A stretch of DNA of 64,000 bases from Paracoccus lutimaris (GTDB taxonomy: Bacteria; Pseudomonadota; Alphaproteobacteria; Rhodobacterales; Rhodobacteraceae): positions 120,661 through 184,660 of the forward strand of contig NZ_QPJL01000007.1 in assembly GCF_003337565.1 (NCBI RefSeq), written 5' to 3'. Shown piece after piece: positions 1 through 8,598 of this stretch. Position 1 is the first letter of the stretch. Every line of letters begins with the position of its first letter. The translations under genes and the position numbers were made by a program. Under the pieces are notes generated by a model. That model made no database searches, was not told where the DNA came from, and was given only the letters and a program-made list of their open reading frames with translations.

Positions 1-1485
1 CCAGGGGACAAGGCGGCAATTCGCCTCTTCGTGGGTGACGGTGTCGAGCATCTGCGTGCGATAGCCGCGCCGGGTCAGGCGCACGCCCAGATCGGCATCC
101 TCGGTCACATTCCACGCGTCCCAGCCGCCGACCTTTTCCAGAAGATCGCGGCGAAAGAACAGCGTCGTTCCCCCCAGCGGCACCACCAGATCCAGCGCCG
201 CCGCGCCCGCCAGCGTACCGCGAAACCACGAGGCATATTCGATGGTGAAGGCGCGGGCGAGCCAGTTGCTGCGCGGGTTGTAGTAATCAAGCACGCCCTG
301 CAGGCAGGCGACATCGGGGGCCGCGAAATGAAAGCCGCGCGCGACCTTGTGCAGCTGGTCCGGCTCGGGCCTGTCCTCGGCATCCCAGATGCCGATGATC
401 GAGCCACGGCAGAAATTCAGCGCATAGTTCAAGGCCCGCGGTTTGGTGCGGATCGGGCCGTCCGGCACCTTGACCACGCGCATCCAGCGCGGCAGGGCCG
501 CATCCTCAAGCGCCTGGCAGGTCACGCGGTCGGTTTCCTCGGCCACCAGCAGGATATCCATCAGCTCGCGCGGGTAATCCAGACAGGCCAGCCGGCCGAT
601 CAGCTTGTCGGCAATATCCGCCTCGGCGAACAGGGGCACCATGACCGAAATGACCGGCAGGGGTGCCGTCATTTCCGGGCGTGTGGCGTGGCCCTGCGCC
701 ACCGCCAGATCCTGCATGGACTGGCGGGCGTGCTGGCGCAGGATGGCGCGGAACGAAAACAGCTTGAGCGTGGTCGAGGCGATCAGCGCCAGCACCGCCC
801 AAAGCGTCAGCAGCGCCACCACCATCAGCGGTGCAAAGGCCAGCCCCAGCACCGCGCCCGCCATCAGCAAAACGGCGATGCGGGCGGTGCGGCGTTCGTT
901 GCGGGTGCGGCAGCTTTCCTGCGGTGCCACGCGCATTTCGGCCTGCCGGATCAGCGCGGTGCGGCGTTGTGCGAGAATCGCCTCGCGCGCGGCGGTTTCC
1001 GAGCACAGCAGCATGCGCACCGGCCCAAAGCTTTCGGGAAGATGCGGGCGCAGCGCGTCGAATGCTTCGGGGCGAGCGGTGGCGACAAAGGTCACGCCGC
1101 CGACGCGGCGCCAGGGCACGATCCCCTCGGCCAGGCACAGATCTGCCCCAAGCGCATCGATCAGGCGCGGATCGGCGGGCAGGGCGGCCAGATCGACAAT
1201 GCTGGTGCGCCATTGCCGCGACAGGGCGCGGGTCAGCGCCGCTTCCTGCACCCAACCCTTGGTCAGCAGGATTTCCTCAAGCCGGGCGGACTGGCGCTGG
1301 CGCATGACCAGCGCCTTCATCAGGTTATGCGGATCGACCGCGCCATCCTCGATCAGGATCTGGCCCAGAGGGCGCAGGCTGCGGGGTTGAACCGGCTTCG
1401 CCGCCACCGGCGGCGCGGCAGCCGGCACCGCGGCCGGTTCGGGCCGCGTCGGCACGAGGTTGAGGAAAGCGGTGCGGCGAGCCAT
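1..1485 (-). CDS. GT2-family glycosyltransferase (C-terminus beyond window)
   Basis: The gene is open to the left edge, so about 495 residues of a longer membrane glycosyltransferase are visible. Reading the minus strand: residues about 38-100 (LGQILIEDG...LTKGWV) resemble the MshEN/GspE N-terminal domain that often precedes processive GT2 enzymes; a hydrophobic hairpin of two membrane spans follows at about 205-245; then the GT-A domain starts at PVISVMVPLFAE, with an acidic WDAED sugar-nucleotide motif and a TEDADLG catalytic-loop motif. The QxxRW motif and further membrane spans would lie outside the window. I chose the ATG at 1485, with a weak CGGAA ribosome site. Family knowledge suggests synthesis of a surface or exopolysaccharide at the inner membrane; the sugar is unknown. 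Confidence 0.82.
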   Translation of the reverse strand, partial: MARRTAFLNLVPTRPEPAAVPAAAPPVAAKPVQPRSLRPLGQILIEDGAVDPHNLMKALVMRQRQSARLEEILLTKGWVQEAALTRALSRQWRTSIVDLAALPADPRLIDALGADLCLAEGIVPWRRVGGVTFVATARPEAFDALRPHLPESFGPVRMLLCSETAAREAILAQRRTALIRQAEMRVAPQESCRTRNERRTARIAVLLMAGAVLGLAFAPLMVVALLTLWAVLALIASTTLKLFSFRAILRQHARQSMQDLAVAQGHATRPEMTAPLPVISVMVPLFAEADIADKLIGRLACLDYPRELMDILLVAEETDRVTCQALEDAALPRWMRVVKVPDGPIRTKPRALNYALNFCRGSIIGIWDAEDRPEPDQLHKVARGFHFAAPDVACLQGVLDYYNPRSNWLARAFTIEYASWFRGTLAGAAALDLVVPLGGTTLFFRRDLLEKVGGWDAWNVTEDADLGVRLTRRGYRTQMLDTVTHEEANCRLVPW

Positions 1486-1621
1486 GCGCATTTCCGTTCG
1501 GGGTCCAAGGTCGACCCCTCATTGGCATGGCAGGTGTTAAGAACGGGTTAATGGCCCGCGCCCACCCAAGTTAACGTTGCGGAAGGCAACATATGGGCGG
1601 TCCGGCGCGGGTGGCAGGAAT

Positions 1622-2773
1622 TCAGGCAGCGCGGCGCTTGCGCATCGCGTCTGCGAAGCGGTCGAACAGATAGGCGCTGTCTTGCGGACCGGGACTGGCC
1701 TCGGGGTGGTACTGCACCGAAAAGACCGGCTTGTCGGCCATGCGCAGCCCGCAATTGCTGCCATCGAACAGGCTGACATGGGTCTCGATCACGCCGGCGG
1801 GCAGGGTCTGGGCATCGACCGCAAAGCCATGGTTCATCGAGGTAATCTCGACCTTGCCGCTTTCCACATCCTTGACCGGATGGTTGGCGCCGTGATGGCC
1901 GTGATTCATCTTGATGGTCCTGGCCCCCAGCGCCAGGGCCAGCATCTGGTGGCCAAGGCAGATGCCAAAGATCGGCATGTCGCGGGCCAGAAGCTCGCGG
2001 ATCATCGGCACCGCATAGGCGCCGGTCGCGGCCGGATCGCCGGGGCCGTTCGACAGAAACACCCCCTCGGGGTCATGGGCCAGCACCTCGTCGGCGGTGG
2101 CGGTGGCGGGCAGGACCGTCACCTCGGCGCCGCTTTGCGCCAGCGAGCGAAGAATGTTGCGTTTCGCACCGTAATCCAGCGCCACCACGCGGAAGGGTTT
2201 CGCCTCATCGCCCTTGCCGAATTCACCCGGCCAGGCCCACAGGCCTTCGTCCCAACGATAGCTTTGCCGGCAGCTGACGTCCTTGGCCAGATCCAGACCG
2301 ACCAGCCCCTTCCAGTCGCGGGCGCGGGCGATCATCGCGGCAATGTCGAAATTTCCTTGCGGATCATGGGCCAGAACGACATGCGGCGAGCCCTGCTGGC
2401 GGATCGCACGGGTCAGGCGGCGGGTGTCGATGCCGCCGATGCCGATGCGGCCGCGCCGCGCCATCCATTCGACCAGATCGCTGCTGGCGCGCCAGTTCGA
2501 GGGCTCGGTCGGGTCCCATTTCACCACGATGCCCGAGGCGACGGGCTCGGGCGCCTCGTCATCCTGCGCGGTCACGCCGGTATTGCCGATATGGGGAAAG
2601 GTGAAGGTGACGATCTGGCTCGCGTATGAGGGATCGGTCATGATCTCCTGATAGCCGGTCATGGCGGTGTTGAAGACCAGTTCCGCCACCACCTCGCCGG
2701 CCGCGCCGAAGCCCTGCCCATAGAAAACGGTGCCGTCGGCAAGTGCAAGACATGCGGTCGGTTTCTGGGGCAT
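1622..2773 (-). CDS. carA: carbamoyl-phosphate synthase small subunit (glutaminase)
   Basis: CarA hydrolyses glutamine and channels ammonia to CarB, which makes carbamoyl phosphate for arginine and pyrimidine synthesis. The 383-residue length is normal. The N-terminal CarA domain (GTVFYGQGFGA, FNTAMTGYQEIMTDPSY) is followed by a class I glutamine amidotransferase domain with the nucleophile Cys in FGICLGHQ and a C-terminal HPE triad element in QYHPEASPGP. The gene is divergent from the YqeY-like gene across about 200 bases. carB is not in the window. No clear hairpin is visible between its stop and the glycosyltransferase start. Confidence 0.97.
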   Translation of the reverse strand: MPQKPTACLALADGTVFYGQGFGAAGEVVAELVFNTAMTGYQEIMTDPSYASQIVTFTFPHIGNTGVTAQDDEAPEPVASGIVVKWDPTEPSNWRASSDLVEWMARRGRIGIGGIDTRRLTRAIRQQGSPHVVLAHDPQGNFDIAAMIARARDWKGLVGLDLAKDVSCRQSYRWDEGLWAWPGEFGKGDEAKPFRVVALDYGAKRNILRSLAQSGAEVTVLPATATADEVLAHDPEGVFLSNGPGDPAATGAYAVPMIRELLARDMPIFGICLGHQMLALALGARTIKMNHGHHGANHPVKDVESGKVEITSMNHGFAVDAQTLPAGVIETHVSLFDGSNCGLRMADKPVFSVQYHPEASPGPQDSAYLFDRFADAMRKRRAA

Positions 2774-2972
2774 CTGCGACTCTCCGGCTAAATCGCCGGG
2801 AAACTAGGTAAAGGGGGGGCGGGCGTCAAGGCGGAAGGCGGTCGGTCGCGGAACTTTGACGCCGGGGGCCGGTTGGGGCATGCTGCACCGGGGGCGCCCG
2901 GATGTCAGGGGAACTTGACGGCAGGGGCGAAGCCGGGCACCACCCCGCCCCGAACCATTCAGCGAGGATCCC

Positions 2973-3437
2973 ATGGGACTGCGTGACCGTATTCTGGCCG
3001 ACACCAAAGAGGCGATGAAGGCCAAGGAACCCGCGCGGCTGTCGACGCTGCGGCTGATCTCGGCCGCGATCAAGGACCGCGAGATCGCCGCGCGCAGCGA
3101 CGGCGGCGACAAGGACGGGTTGAGCGAGGCTGACTTGACCGCGATCCTGTCCAAGATGGTCAAGCAGCGGCAGGAATCGGCCAAGGCCTATGAAGAGGGT
3201 GGCCGGCTGGAACTGGCCGAGCGCGAACTGGAAGAGATCGCCCTGATCCAGTCCTATCTGCCGCGTCAGCTGGATGATGCGGAAACCCGCGCCGCCATCG
3301 ACAAGGCCATCACCGATCTTGGCGCCGAGTCGATCCGCGACATGGGCCGGGTCATGGCTGAATTGCGCACGCATTACGCCGGGCAGATGGATTTCGGCGC
3401 CGTCGGCCCAGTCATCAAGGAAAGGCTGATGAAGTGA
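2973..3437 (+). CDS. GatB/YqeY domain protein
   Basis: This 154-residue all-helical protein matches the YqeY family: LRDRILADTKEAMKAKE at the N-terminus, the LSTLRLISAAIKDREI segment, and the LPRQLDDAE...I hinge typical of the family. YqeY resembles the C-terminal tRNA-binding part of GatB and is often called an amidotransferase-like protein, but its biochemical role is not settled. It lies divergent to carA, a pairing that is common in Rhodobacteraceae. The ATG follows GAGGATCCC. Its TGA overlaps the GTG start of the next small ORF, so the two are probably co-translated. Confidence 0.93.
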   Translation: MGLRDRILADTKEAMKAKEPARLSTLRLISAAIKDREIAARSDGGDKDGLSEADLTAILSKMVKQRQESAKAYEEGGRLELAERELEEIALIQSYLPRQLDDAETRAAIDKAITDLGAESIRDMGRVMAELRTHYAGQMDFGAVGPVIKERLMK

Positions 3438-3622
3438 GCGAAACCAGCCGCAGCCGCCAGCGTGCTGCCGTCATGGCACTGGCGGCACGGCGGGGCGAGA
3501 TCAGCCCCGTCTCGCTGCGCGATCTGGCGCGCGAGATGCATGACAACCTGCCCGAGGCCGAGCTGACCGCCATTGCCCGCGCCCGGCCCGCCGATCCGCC
3601 TGACCGCCGCGGCGAGGATTAG
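3434..3622 (+). CDS. small hypothetical protein, coupled to the YqeY-like gene
   Basis: This is a 62-residue, Arg/Ala-rich protein with a GTG start that overlaps the preceding stop (GTGA), which points to translational coupling. I do not recognise a family. The sequence looks helical (two predicted amphipathic helices around RQRAAVMALAARRG and SLRDLAREM) and has no signal peptide or membrane span. The case for a real gene rests on the tight overlap and on codon use like its neighbours; it could still be a chance extension. Confidence 0.5.
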   Translation: MSETSRSRQRAAVMALAARRGEISPVSLRDLAREMHDNLPEAELTAIARARPADPPDRRGED

Positions 3623-3821
3623 GACGAATCGCCCCGCCTGCGCCCGCGTCCAGGACTGCGGGCACAGGCATCCATGAGGGCGGAACTGCGCCGCTTTCTT
3701 ACCCCTTCCCGATAGGATTTTGCCGCAGCGTCATGATTGGCGCGGCGGGTTGCGGGTTTTTGTTTACATTCCCCGCCCGGACCCGCCATCAAAGCCCTTG
3801 GGCATGCCATGGGAGGACGCG

Positions 3822-4859
3822 ATGAAAGCGCTGGTTCTGGAAGAAAAGGGCAAACTCTCGCTACGGGAATTCGATATTCCCGGTGCGCTGGGACCAAAGG
3901 ATGTGCGCATCAAGACGCATACGGTCGGCATCTGCGGCTCGGACGTGCATTACTATACCCATGGCAAGATTGGACATTTCATCGTCAACGCGCCTATGGT
4001 CCTGGGCCATGAGGCCGCTGGCACGGTGATCGAGACCGGCGTTGACGTCACCCATCTGAAACCCGGCGACCGCGTCTGCATGGAGCCGGGCATCCCCGAC
4101 CCGACCTCGCGCGCGGCGAAACTGGGCATCTATAACGTCGATCCGGCGGTGACCTTCTGGGCGACGCCCCCGATCCATGGCTGCCTGACGCCCGAGGTCA
4201 TCCACCCCGCCGCCTTTACCTACAAGCTGCCCGAGAATGTCAGCTTTGCCGAAGGCGCGATGGTCGAGCCCTTTGCCATCGGCATGCAGGCTGCGCTGCG
4301 TGCGCGCATCCAGCCTGGCGACGTGGCCGTGGTCACCGGCGCCGGCCCCATCGGCATGATGGTGGCGCTGGCCGCGCTGGCCGGCGGTTGCGCCAGGGTG
4401 ATCGTCGCCGATCTGGCGCAGCCCAAGCTGGACATCATCGGTGCCTATGACGGCATCGAGACCGTCAATATCCGCAACCGCCCGCTGGCCGAGGCCGTGG
4501 CCGAGGCGACCGATGGCTGGGGCGCCGATATCGTCTTTGAATGCTCGGGTGCTGCGCCTGCGATCCTTGGCATGGCGGCGCATGCGCGGCCGGGCGGCGC
4601 GATCGTGCTGGTCGGCATGCCGGTCGATCCGGTGCCGGTCGATATCGTCGCCCTTCAGGCCAAGGAATTGCGGGTCGAGACGGTGTTTCGCTATGCCAAT
4701 GTCTATGACCGCGCCATCGCTCTGATCGCCTCGGGCAAGGTGGATCTGAAACCGCTGATTTCGGCCTCGATCCCGTTTGCCGACAGCATTGCCGGCTTTG
4801 ACCGCGCCGTCGAGGCGCGCGACACTGACGTCAAGCTGCAGATCGTGATGCCGGAATAA
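3822..4859 (+). CDS. xylitol/polyol dehydrogenase, zinc-type MDR
   Basis: This 345-residue medium-chain dehydrogenase matches the sorbitol/xylitol dehydrogenase branch and probably oxidises xylitol to D-xylulose with NAD+. Visible motifs are the catalytic zinc ligands [10 protein letters not shown] and GHEAAG, the zinc/active-site Glu in [10 protein letters not shown], and the Rossmann motif TGAGPIGMM followed by an acidic ADL for NAD. The segment after VCMEPG lacks the Cys cluster that would hold a structural zinc. The start at ATGAAAGCG follows GGAGG; a longer reading from 3720 has no ribosome site and adds non-conserved sequence. The xylulokinase gene begins 10 bases after the stop, so the pair forms a xylitol-to-xylulose-5-phosphate step. 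Confidence 0.88.
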   Translation: MKALVLEEKGKLSLREFDIPGALGPKDVRIKTHTVGICGSDVHYYTHGKIGHFIVNAPMVLGHEAAGTVIETGVDVTHLKPGDRVCMEPGIPDPTSRAAKLGIYNVDPAVTFWATPPIHGCLTPEVIHPAAFTYKLPENVSFAEGAMVEPFAIGMQAALRARIQPGDVAVVTGAGPIGMMVALAALAGGCARVIVADLAQPKLDIIGAYDGIETVNIRNRPLAEAVAEATDGWGADIVFECSGAAPAILGMAAHARPGGAIVLVGMPVDPVPVDIVALQAKELRVETVFRYANVYDRAIALIASGKVDLKPLISASIPFADSIAGFDRAVEARDTDVKLQIVMPE

Positions 4860-4869
4860 GGGGACGGGA

Positions 4870-6330
4870 ATGTATCTGGGACTGGATCTGGGCACATCCG
4901 GCATCAAGGCGATGCTGGTGGACGAAAACTTCGCGACCATTGGCGTGGCCCATGCGGGTCTGACCGTCAGCAGGCCCCATCCCGGCTGGTCCGAACAAGC
5001 CCCCGCCGACTGGATCACCGCCAGTGAGCAGGTGATCGGCGAGTTGGCACGCCAGCACCCGCAGGCGATGGCGCGCCTGCGGGCCATCGGCCTGTCGGGG
5101 CACATGCATGGGGCGACGCTCCTGGATGCCGCGGACAACGTGCTGCGGCCCTGCATCCTGTGGAATGACGGCCGCTCGGGTCCGCAATGCGCGGAACTGA
5201 CGGCGCGGGCCGATTTTCACGGCATTGCCGGCAATCTGGTCATGGCAGGCTTTACCGCGCCCAAACTGCTTTGGGTGGCCGAGAACGAGCCGCAGATCTT
5301 TGAAAAAACCGCCAAGGTGCTGCTGCCCAAGGATTACCTGCGACTATGGCTGACCGGCGAGCATGTCGCCGAAATGTCCGATGCCGCGGGCACGCTGTGG
5401 CTGGACGTGGCCCGGCGCGACTGGTCGGATGAACTGCTGGCTGCGACCGGGCTGTCGCGCGCGCAGATGCCCGCGCTGGTCGAGGGCAGCGATGTGTCTG
5501 GCAGCTTGCGCGCCGATCTGGCCGAACGCTGGGGCGTGCCGCGCGTGCCGGTCGCCGGGGGCGGGGGCGACAATGCGGCGACCGCCTGCGGCATGGGGGT
5601 GATGACGCCGGGCACGGGGTTTCTGTCACTGGGCACCTCGGGCGTGCTGTTCGCCGCGACCGAAAGCTATGCGCCCAATACCGGCGATGCGGTCCATACC
5701 TTCTGCCATGCCGTGCCCGCGACATGGCACCAGATGGGGGTGATCCTGTCGGCCACCGACAGCATGACCTGGCTTTCCGAGATCACCGGTCGCCCGGTCC
5801 CGGAACTGGCTGCGCTGGTTTCCGAGACCGTCGCCACGCCCTCTCCGGTCAGCTTCCTGCCCTATCTGTCGGGCGAGCGGACGCCGCTCAACGATCCCGA
5901 TGCGACCGGGGCCTTTTTCGGCCTGCGCCGAGCCCATGGCCTGCCTGATCTGGCCCAGGCGGTGATGGAGGGTGTCGCCATGGCCTTTACCGATTGCATT
6001 CATGCGCTGCGCAAGGCCGGCACGCCCATCGAGGCCGCCTATGCCGTGGGCGGCGGTGCGCGTTCCCGCGCCTGGCTGCGGATCATGGCCTCAGCCACCG
6101 GGCTGCGGCTGCTGGAGCCCGAGGACGGCGATTTCGGCGCCGCCTTCGGCGCAGCCAAACTGGCGGCGGCCTGCGCCACCGGCGACACGTCCGAGCGGGT
6201 CTTTGCCAAGCCGGCGGTTCGCGCCGAGGTTGTTCCTGATGCCGCCTTGGCCGATGCCTATGCGAAAAAGTATGAGGCTTATCGCGCCGCCTATCCGCGC
6301 CTGCGCGACCTTCCGGGATTGGCCGGATAG
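4870..6330 (+). CDS. xylB: xylulokinase
   Basis: This FGGY-family kinase of 486 residues phosphorylates D-xylulose to xylulose 5-phosphate, feeding the pentose phosphate pathway. The N-terminal phosphate-1 motif GLDLGTSGIK, the LSGHMHG segment typical of xylulokinases, the ILWNDGR loop, the SLGTSG motif and the C-terminal AVGGGARSRAW adenosine-binding motif are all present. The ATG follows GGGGACGGGA. It is almost contiguous with the xylitol dehydrogenase, and a terminator-like hairpin lies 40 bases past its stop. Confidence 0.95.
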   Translation: MYLGLDLGTSGIKAMLVDENFATIGVAHAGLTVSRPHPGWSEQAPADWITASEQVIGELARQHPQAMARLRAIGLSGHMHGATLLDAADNVLRPCILWNDGRSGPQCAELTARADFHGIAGNLVMAGFTAPKLLWVAENEPQIFEKTAKVLLPKDYLRLWLTGEHVAEMSDAAGTLWLDVARRDWSDELLAATGLSRAQMPALVEGSDVSGSLRADLAERWGVPRVPVAGGGGDNAATACGMGVMTPGTGFLSLGTSGVLFAATESYAPNTGDAVHTFCHAVPATWHQMGVILSATDSMTWLSEITGRPVPELAALVSETVATPSPVSFLPYLSGERTPLNDPDATGAFFGLRRAHGLPDLAQAVMEGVAMAFTDCIHALRKAGTPIEAAYAVGGGARSRAWLRIMASATGLRLLEPEDGDFGAAFGAAKLAAACATGDTSERVFAKPAVRAEVVPDAALADAYAKKYEAYRAAYPRLRDLPGLAG

Positions 6331-6370
6331 GCGCGAAAATCCAAGGAAAACAGCTATCCCCATGCCCTGC

Positions 6371-6404
6371 AAGGCCCGCGCTGCTGCAATGCGGCGCGGG
6401 CCTT
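6371..6404 (+). terminator. hairpin after xylB
   Basis: An 11-bp perfect stem, AAGGCCCGCGC pairing with GCGCGGGCCTT, has a 12-base loop. No long U tract follows, so termination may be partial. It separates xylB from the AraC regulator gene. Confidence 0.7.
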
Positions 6405-6632
6405 CTGCTGTGCGGCATGAGTTCCGTTTCCGGCCATCGACTGCTATGTGCGTTTCCCGTCGCAACCGGATCAAAAAAGTATCGTTAATTTCTGTGCGGT
6501 GATGTGGAGCCGCCAAAGAAGCCCGGCTTATGCTGGTCATCGACGTCCGGATCCGTCTTGGGGGTTGCGCAGGGAACGAGGTGCGCGCCCCGGCCCGATG
6601 GTCCCATGACGCGCGCCCCGAGGAGGAAGGCA
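6405..6632. other. gene-free upstream region of the AraC regulator
   Basis: Together with the hairpin before it, this is the only gene-free interval of about 300 bases in the pentitol locus. It holds an AT-richer patch (GGATCAAAAAAGTATCGTTAA) that may contain the promoter of the regulator gene, but no convincing -35/-10 pair or direct repeat could be fixed by eye. No ORF with coding character is seen. Confidence 0.45.
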
Positions 6633-7514
6633 ATGCAACCCGATCTGGAACTGGTCCATATCCGCAAGGGCGAATCCTTCGCCGCGTGGATGCATGGCTA
6701 TCCGTTCCGCACCGTGCGCTGGCATTACCATCCCGAATACGAAATCCATCTGGTCACCGCGACCTCGGGCACGTTTTATATCGGCGATCATGTCGGCAGC
6801 TTCGGCCCCGGCCAACTGATCATGACCGGCCCGAACCTGCCGCAGAACTGGATCAGCGACGTCCAGCCCGGTGAGATCGTGCCCGCCCGCTCGCTGGTGA
6901 TCCAGTTCCCCGAGGACTTCATCGAGGACGCCGCCGCCATGCCGGAGATGCAGGCGCTGCGTCCGCTGCTGGAACGCAGCCGCCGGGGGCTGTTGTTCGA
7001 TGACGCCACCAGCACCCGCGTCCGCCCGCTGATGGAGCGGCTGGTCGAGGCGCATGGCCTGCTTCGGCTGGCGCTGTTCTGGGAAATCCTTGACCTGCTG
7101 GTGAACGCCCCCGAATATGAGGTGCTGGCAAGCCTGAGTTTCGAGCTGGACCTGACCCGGATCGGCGACAGCGGCATCAACCGCGCGCTGTCGCATCTGC
7201 GCGAGCACCTGACCGAACAGGTCGAGGAAAGCGATCTGGCCGCGATGGTCGGGCAAAGCCCCAGCGCATTCTCCCGCGCCTTCAAGCGCCATACCGGGAC
7301 CACGCTGGTGCGCTATCGCAACCAGCTTCGCGTCGATCTGGCCTGCCAGATGCTTCTGACCGATCCCGACGTCAAGGTGGCCGAGATCTGCTATGATGTC
7401 GGCTTCTCGAATCTTTCGAACTTCAACCGGCATTTCCTGAAGCTCAAGGGAATGTCGCCGTCCCAGTTCCGCACGACATTCGCGGCCAACAAGGCGCTGG
7501 TCATGGCGGAATAG
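6633..7514 (+). CDS. AraC-family transcriptional regulator
   Basis: The 293-residue protein has an N-terminal cupin-type sensing domain (HYHPEYEIHLV, GSFGPGQLIMTGPNLPQNW) and a C-terminal AraC/XylS double helix-turn-helix from about residue 180, ending in the family signature EICYDVGFSNLSNFNRHFLKL. I chose the ATG at 6633 because AGGAGGAAGG sits just upstream; the longer reading from 6504 adds sequence without homology. Its place between xylB and the sugar ABC operon suggests it senses a pentitol or pentulose and controls both sides. That role is inferred from position. Confidence 0.9.
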   Translation: MQPDLELVHIRKGESFAAWMHGYPFRTVRWHYHPEYEIHLVTATSGTFYIGDHVGSFGPGQLIMTGPNLPQNWISDVQPGEIVPARSLVIQFPEDFIEDAAAMPEMQALRPLLERSRRGLLFDDATSTRVRPLMERLVEAHGLLRLALFWEILDLLVNAPEYEVLASLSFELDLTRIGDSGINRALSHLREHLTEQVEESDLAAMVGQSPSAFSRAFKRHTGTTLVRYRNQLRVDLACQMLLTDPDVKVAEICYDVGFSNLSNFNRHFLKLKGMSPSQFRTTFAANKALVMAE

Positions 7515-7614
7515 GACCGACCGATACCGCGACTTTCACCAATTCGGGCGGCAAGGCGTCGCCCGGAAACGGGCAGGGCATGCCTGCCTTCATCCAAATG
7601 GGAGGAAATTCCAG

Positions 7615-8523
7615 ATGAAATCGACCCTTCTGACCGCCTCGGCCGTGCTGGCCCTGCTGGCTGCGCCGGCCTTTGCGCAAGACGACAAGCTGAAAATCGG
7701 CATGACCTTTCAAGAGATGAACAACCCCTATTTCGTCTCGATGCAGGAGGCGCTGAACGAGGCCGCCGCCGGCCTTGGCGCCGAGGTGGTGGTGACCGAT
7801 GCCGGTCATGACGTCGCCAAGCAGGTCGCGGATGTCGAGGACATGCTGCAACAGGATATCGACATCCTGCTGCTCAATCCGACCGACAGCGCCGGGATCG
7901 AGGCCGCCGTCCATGCCGCGAAAGCCGCCGGCGTGATCGTGGTCGCGGTGGACGCCAACGCGAACGGCCCCGTCGATACCTTTGTCGGCTCAAAGAACCG
8001 CGATGCGGGCTATATGTCGTGCAAATATCTGGGCGAGGCGCTGGGCGGCAAGGGCGAGGTCGCGATCCTTGACGGGATCCCGGTCGTGCCGATCCTGCAG
8101 CGCGTCGAGGGCTGCAAGGCGGCGCTGGCCGAATTCCCCGAGATGCAACTGGTCGATACCCAGAATGGCCGTCAGGACCGCTCGGTCGCCTTGGGCGTGG
8201 TCGAGAACATGATCCAGTCGAAACCGAACCTCGCCGGCATCTTCTCGGTCAATGACGGTGGTGCCATGGGTGCGCTCGCGGCCATTCAGGGCTCGGGCAA
8301 GGATATCAAGCTGGTTTCGGTCGATGGCGCGCCGGAAGCGGTCACGGCCATCGCCGAGGGCGGCCCCTTCATCGAGACCACGGCGCAATTCCCCCGCGAT
8401 CAGGTCCGCGTCGGTCTGGCGCTGGCGCTGGCGCAGAAATGGGGCGCGCGCGTCGTGCCGAAGGAAGTGCCGATCGACGTCATGGTCGTCGATGCCAAGA
8501 ACGCCGCTGAGTTCAGCTGGTAA
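7615..8523 (+). CDS. sugar ABC transporter substrate-binding protein (RbsB-like)
   Basis: A 302-residue periplasmic binding protein of the ribose/galactose type. A clear signal peptide ends at APAFAQ, and the mature part has the type I fold with KIGMTFQEMNNPYFVSM, AGHDVAKQVADVEDM and LLLNPTDSAGIEAAV, all typical of RbsB. GGAGG lies before the ATG. It is the first gene of a transporter operon followed by ribitol dehydrogenase and D-ribulokinase, so the ligand is probably ribitol, xylitol or another pentitol rather than ribose; no sequence feature fixes the ligand. Confidence 0.92.
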   Translation: MKSTLLTASAVLALLAAPAFAQDDKLKIGMTFQEMNNPYFVSMQEALNEAAAGLGAEVVVTDAGHDVAKQVADVEDMLQQDIDILLLNPTDSAGIEAAVHAAKAAGVIVVAVDANANGPVDTFVGSKNRDAGYMSCKYLGEALGGKGEVAILDGIPVVPILQRVEGCKAALAEFPEMQLVDTQNGRQDRSVALGVVENMIQSKPNLAGIFSVNDGGAMGALAAIQGSGKDIKLVSVDGAPEAVTAIAEGGPFIETTAQFPRDQVRVGLALALAQKWGARVVPKEVPIDVMVVDAKNAAEFSW

Positions 8524-8538
8524 CCTCACTCCCCGCCT

Positions 8539-8567
8539 CCCGTCCCTGCGCGCCGCGCGGGGGCGGG
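8539..8567 (+). terminator. attenuator/mRNA-stabilising hairpin
   Basis: A 13-bp stem (CCCGTCCCTGCGC with GCGCGGGGGCGGG, including two G-U pairs) with a 3-base loop is followed by CCTTTT. It sits between the binding-protein gene and the ATPase gene, where such structures usually raise binding-protein output relative to the membrane genes. Confidence 0.7.
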
Positions 8568-8598
8568 CCTTTTCCCGCCGCAAGAGATGAGGGGCATC

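Noticed and set aside
31..1551. 506-codon plus-strand open frame
   Set aside because: It is antisense to a glycosyltransferase with clear motifs on the minus strand; its own protein is Arg/Gln/His-rich without any domain, as expected from antisense of GC-rich genes.
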